This document shows, piece after piece, positions 22,981 to 24,057 of a stretch of 24,057 nt of DNA (within the stretch, counting starts at the first letter, position 1; each line of letters starts with the position of its first letter). Under the pieces are notes generated by a model that worked only from the letters and a program-made list of their open reading frames with translations, made no database searches and had not been told where the DNA came from. The translations under genes and the position numbers were made by a program. The DNA is from Alphaproteobacteria bacterium (lineage in GTDB: Bacteria; Pseudomonadota; Alphaproteobacteria; UBA6615). The stretch spans positions 1 through 24,057 of the forward strand of contig JABDJY010000434.1 in assembly GCA_013003285.1 (NCBI GenBank), given 5' to 3'.

Positions 22981-23012
22981 CGGTCGTGGCCAGACGCCGG
23001 TGCTGACGACCG
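22981..23012 (+). terminator. Terminator-like hairpin without an obvious gene
   Basis: CGGTCGT (22981-22987) and ACGACCG (23006-23012) form a 7-bp perfect stem, and GGTTTTGTTATT follows on the plus strand. No plus-strand gene ends here, so it may be a relict of lost sequence. Confidence 0.35.
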
Positions 23013-23197
23013 GGTTTTGTTATTACAGGTCAGGCAACACATAGGCTCTTAAGCCAGCCGAAAGCCTTGATAAGAGGATTTCAGGGTCTTCTTCTGGCGT
23101 TTGCCTGAATTAGATGACTGCACCAATTGACTCCGACCCTTCGCCACGGTTTTGATGCACATGCCAATATGGTCAACACAAAAACTAAGAGAGAACG

Positions 23198-23269
23198 ATG
23201 GCTTATAAGATTGACGAAATTGAAGGTATCGGACCGGCCTACGCCGTTACCCGGGCTGTGATCCGGTGA
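23198..23269 (+). pseudogene. Broken 5' end of a DUF4332-like helix-hairpin-helix gene
   Basis: ATG 23198, preceded by AGAGAG, opens with MAYKIDEIEGIGPAYA, the expected start of DUF4332-type helix-hairpin-helix proteins. After that the family signal stops, and the frame ends at TGA after 23 codons. The following sequence does not continue the family in any frame I could see. It is probably a gene truncated by deletion or rearrangement near 23246. Confidence 0.6.
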
Positions 23270-23370
23270 GAGCAAGCGTCGGGCCGCTTTGGGGAAAATG
23301 CCGTCGTAATCACCCATTGCTAGCCGCCATGGCGCCGGTCGCATTTGAACGTTGCTGCTTGGTTAATCAC

Positions 23371-23922
23371 CTAAGAAAGTAAGTCGCCCAGAAAGCGCTT
23401 CACGTCCGGCGAATTCCAATCCAAACCGCCTTCGACAACGCCGACCATTCGACCCTGACGATCGATAACGAAGGTTGTCGGAACGCCCCGGACGCCGATG
23501 ACCGCAGCCATGATGGATTCCGGATCGATGAAGACTTTTAGATTTTTCAGGCCGCGCTTTGCGTAATAGCGTTTGACGATTTCGGCCCCTTCGCGGTCTT
23601 GCGACAGGGCCACGACGAGCAACTTTTTCTCATCGTATTGCGCTTGCAAATCGTCAAGCTTTGGCATCTCCCGGAAGCAGATCGGGCACCAGGTGGCCCA
23701 AAATATGGCGATCACCACACGGTCTTGAAATTCGACAAACCCCCAGTTTCGTCCGGTTTCATCCTCGAAGGCGATTTCCGGCACCATCTGCTTTTCGTCG
23801 AAAAGGCGGATTCCCGCTGGGGCGTTGTCGATGGATTGTATTTTCTGTTTGGCCTGCGAAGCAACTGGCGCGACACCGAACAGCGCTATTACAAATATAA
23901 AGATTCTCAAGGTCTTGGGCAT
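23371..23922 (-). CDS. Exported thioredoxin-like protein (TlpA/ResA type)
   Basis: This 183-residue protein has a signal peptide or anchor (1-24, ending ASQA) and a thioredoxin fold. The redox motif WCPIC is at 78-82 (Cys79, Cys82), inside FWATWCPICFREMP, and the cis-proline motif GVPTTF comes later. Such proteins act in the periplasm in disulfide reduction, often for cytochrome c maturation. ATG 23922 with GAGGA upstream is preferred over an upstream start at 24009, which would put about 29 residues before the signal. No partner gene is in view. Confidence 0.9.
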   Translation of the reverse strand: MPKTLRIFIFVIALFGVAPVASQAKQKIQSIDNAPAGIRLFDEKQMVPEIAFEDETGRNWGFVEFQDRVVIAIFWATWCPICFREMPKLDDLQAQYDEKKLLVVALSQDREGAEIVKRYYAKRGLKNLKVFIDPESIMAAVIGVRGVPTTFVIDRQGRMVGVVEGGLDWNSPDVKRFLGDLLS

Positions 23923-24030
23923 TGTTGATCGTCCTCGGTGAAGCGCCGGTCGGTTGCCGTCTGTCACGCGATCGATTGATACCGGCAGTTGATACTGGAC
24001 GGCTGACACGCCGCCGTATCGGTGGAGACG

Positions 24031-24057
24031 GCCCGGCGCCCCTCATAGGCGCCGGGC
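24031..24057. terminator. Strong hairpin at the window end
   Basis: GCCCGGCGCC (24031-24040) and GGCGCCGGGC (24048-24057) form a perfect 10-bp stem with a 7-nt loop. The window stops at the second arm, so a following T-run cannot be checked, and there is no T-rich tail on the minus-strand side. It could be a terminator or a repeat. Confidence 0.35.

Larger units (their letters stand above)
22835..23370. other. 536-bp region with no intact gene
   Basis: The stretch has the promoter area of the SleB-like gene, a hairpin at 22981-23012 and a broken DUF4332-like gene start at 23198-23269. A minus-strand reading of 87 codons at 23081-23344 has no family support and overlaps the remnant. Confidence 0.55.

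Noticed and set aside
23081..23344. 87-codon open reading on the minus strand
   Set aside because: No recognisable family, no good start context, and it runs antisense to the DUF4332-like remnant.

Overview
The window looks like a GC-rich alphaproteobacterial chromosome, probably Rhodospirillales-like. This rests on strong GC bias at third codon positions, two RHH_4-type ribbon-helix-helix genes (a largely alphaproteobacterial family), a DUF4332-like remnant, and many Pot-type ABC and hydantoinase genes. The genus cannot be set from the sequence alone.

Bases 1-14700 are a catabolic and transport block. On the minus strand, hyuA1 and hyuB1 (ATP-dependent hydantoinase/oxoprolinase subunits) run into a Pot-type ABC permease cut by the window edge. 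A 355-bp divergent region separates them from a plus-strand run: an RraA-family aldolase-like protein, a LeuC/LeuD-like (aconitase superfamily) hydratase pair, a small membrane protein with a sodium:solute symporter, and a second, clearly diverged hyuA2-hyuB2 pair. A GntR/HutC-type regulator converges on hyuB2 with the two stop codons back to back. A divergent alpha/beta hydrolase follows. The likely theme is uptake and ring opening of cyclic amide or imide compounds, then hydration and aldol cleavage of the resulting carboxylic acid. The substrate is not known. The LeuD-like subunit lacks the Ser-Ser-Arg-Glu catalytic motif of its family, so its chemistry may differ.

Bases 14739-18906 (minus strand) are a complete Pot-type ABC importer: a Tat-exported binding protein, two permeases and an ATPase. 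A 28-bp perfect palindrome sits at the binding-protein/permease junction.

Bases 19183-24057 are accessory in character. They hold a small monooxygenase-fold gene and an IS110-family element of the IS1111 type with 15-bp subterminal inverted repeats. The element's 243-bp structured 3' region is where an IS1111 bridge RNA would be expected. It appears to have inserted into one copy of a degenerate intergenic repeat that recurs about 1.1 kb away. Between the repeat copies lie two tandem RHH_4 paralogues. Beyond them are a SleB-like cell-wall hydrolase, a broken DUF4332-like gene start, and an exported thioredoxin-like (TlpA/ResA) protein. No rRNA, tRNA or CRISPR was found.
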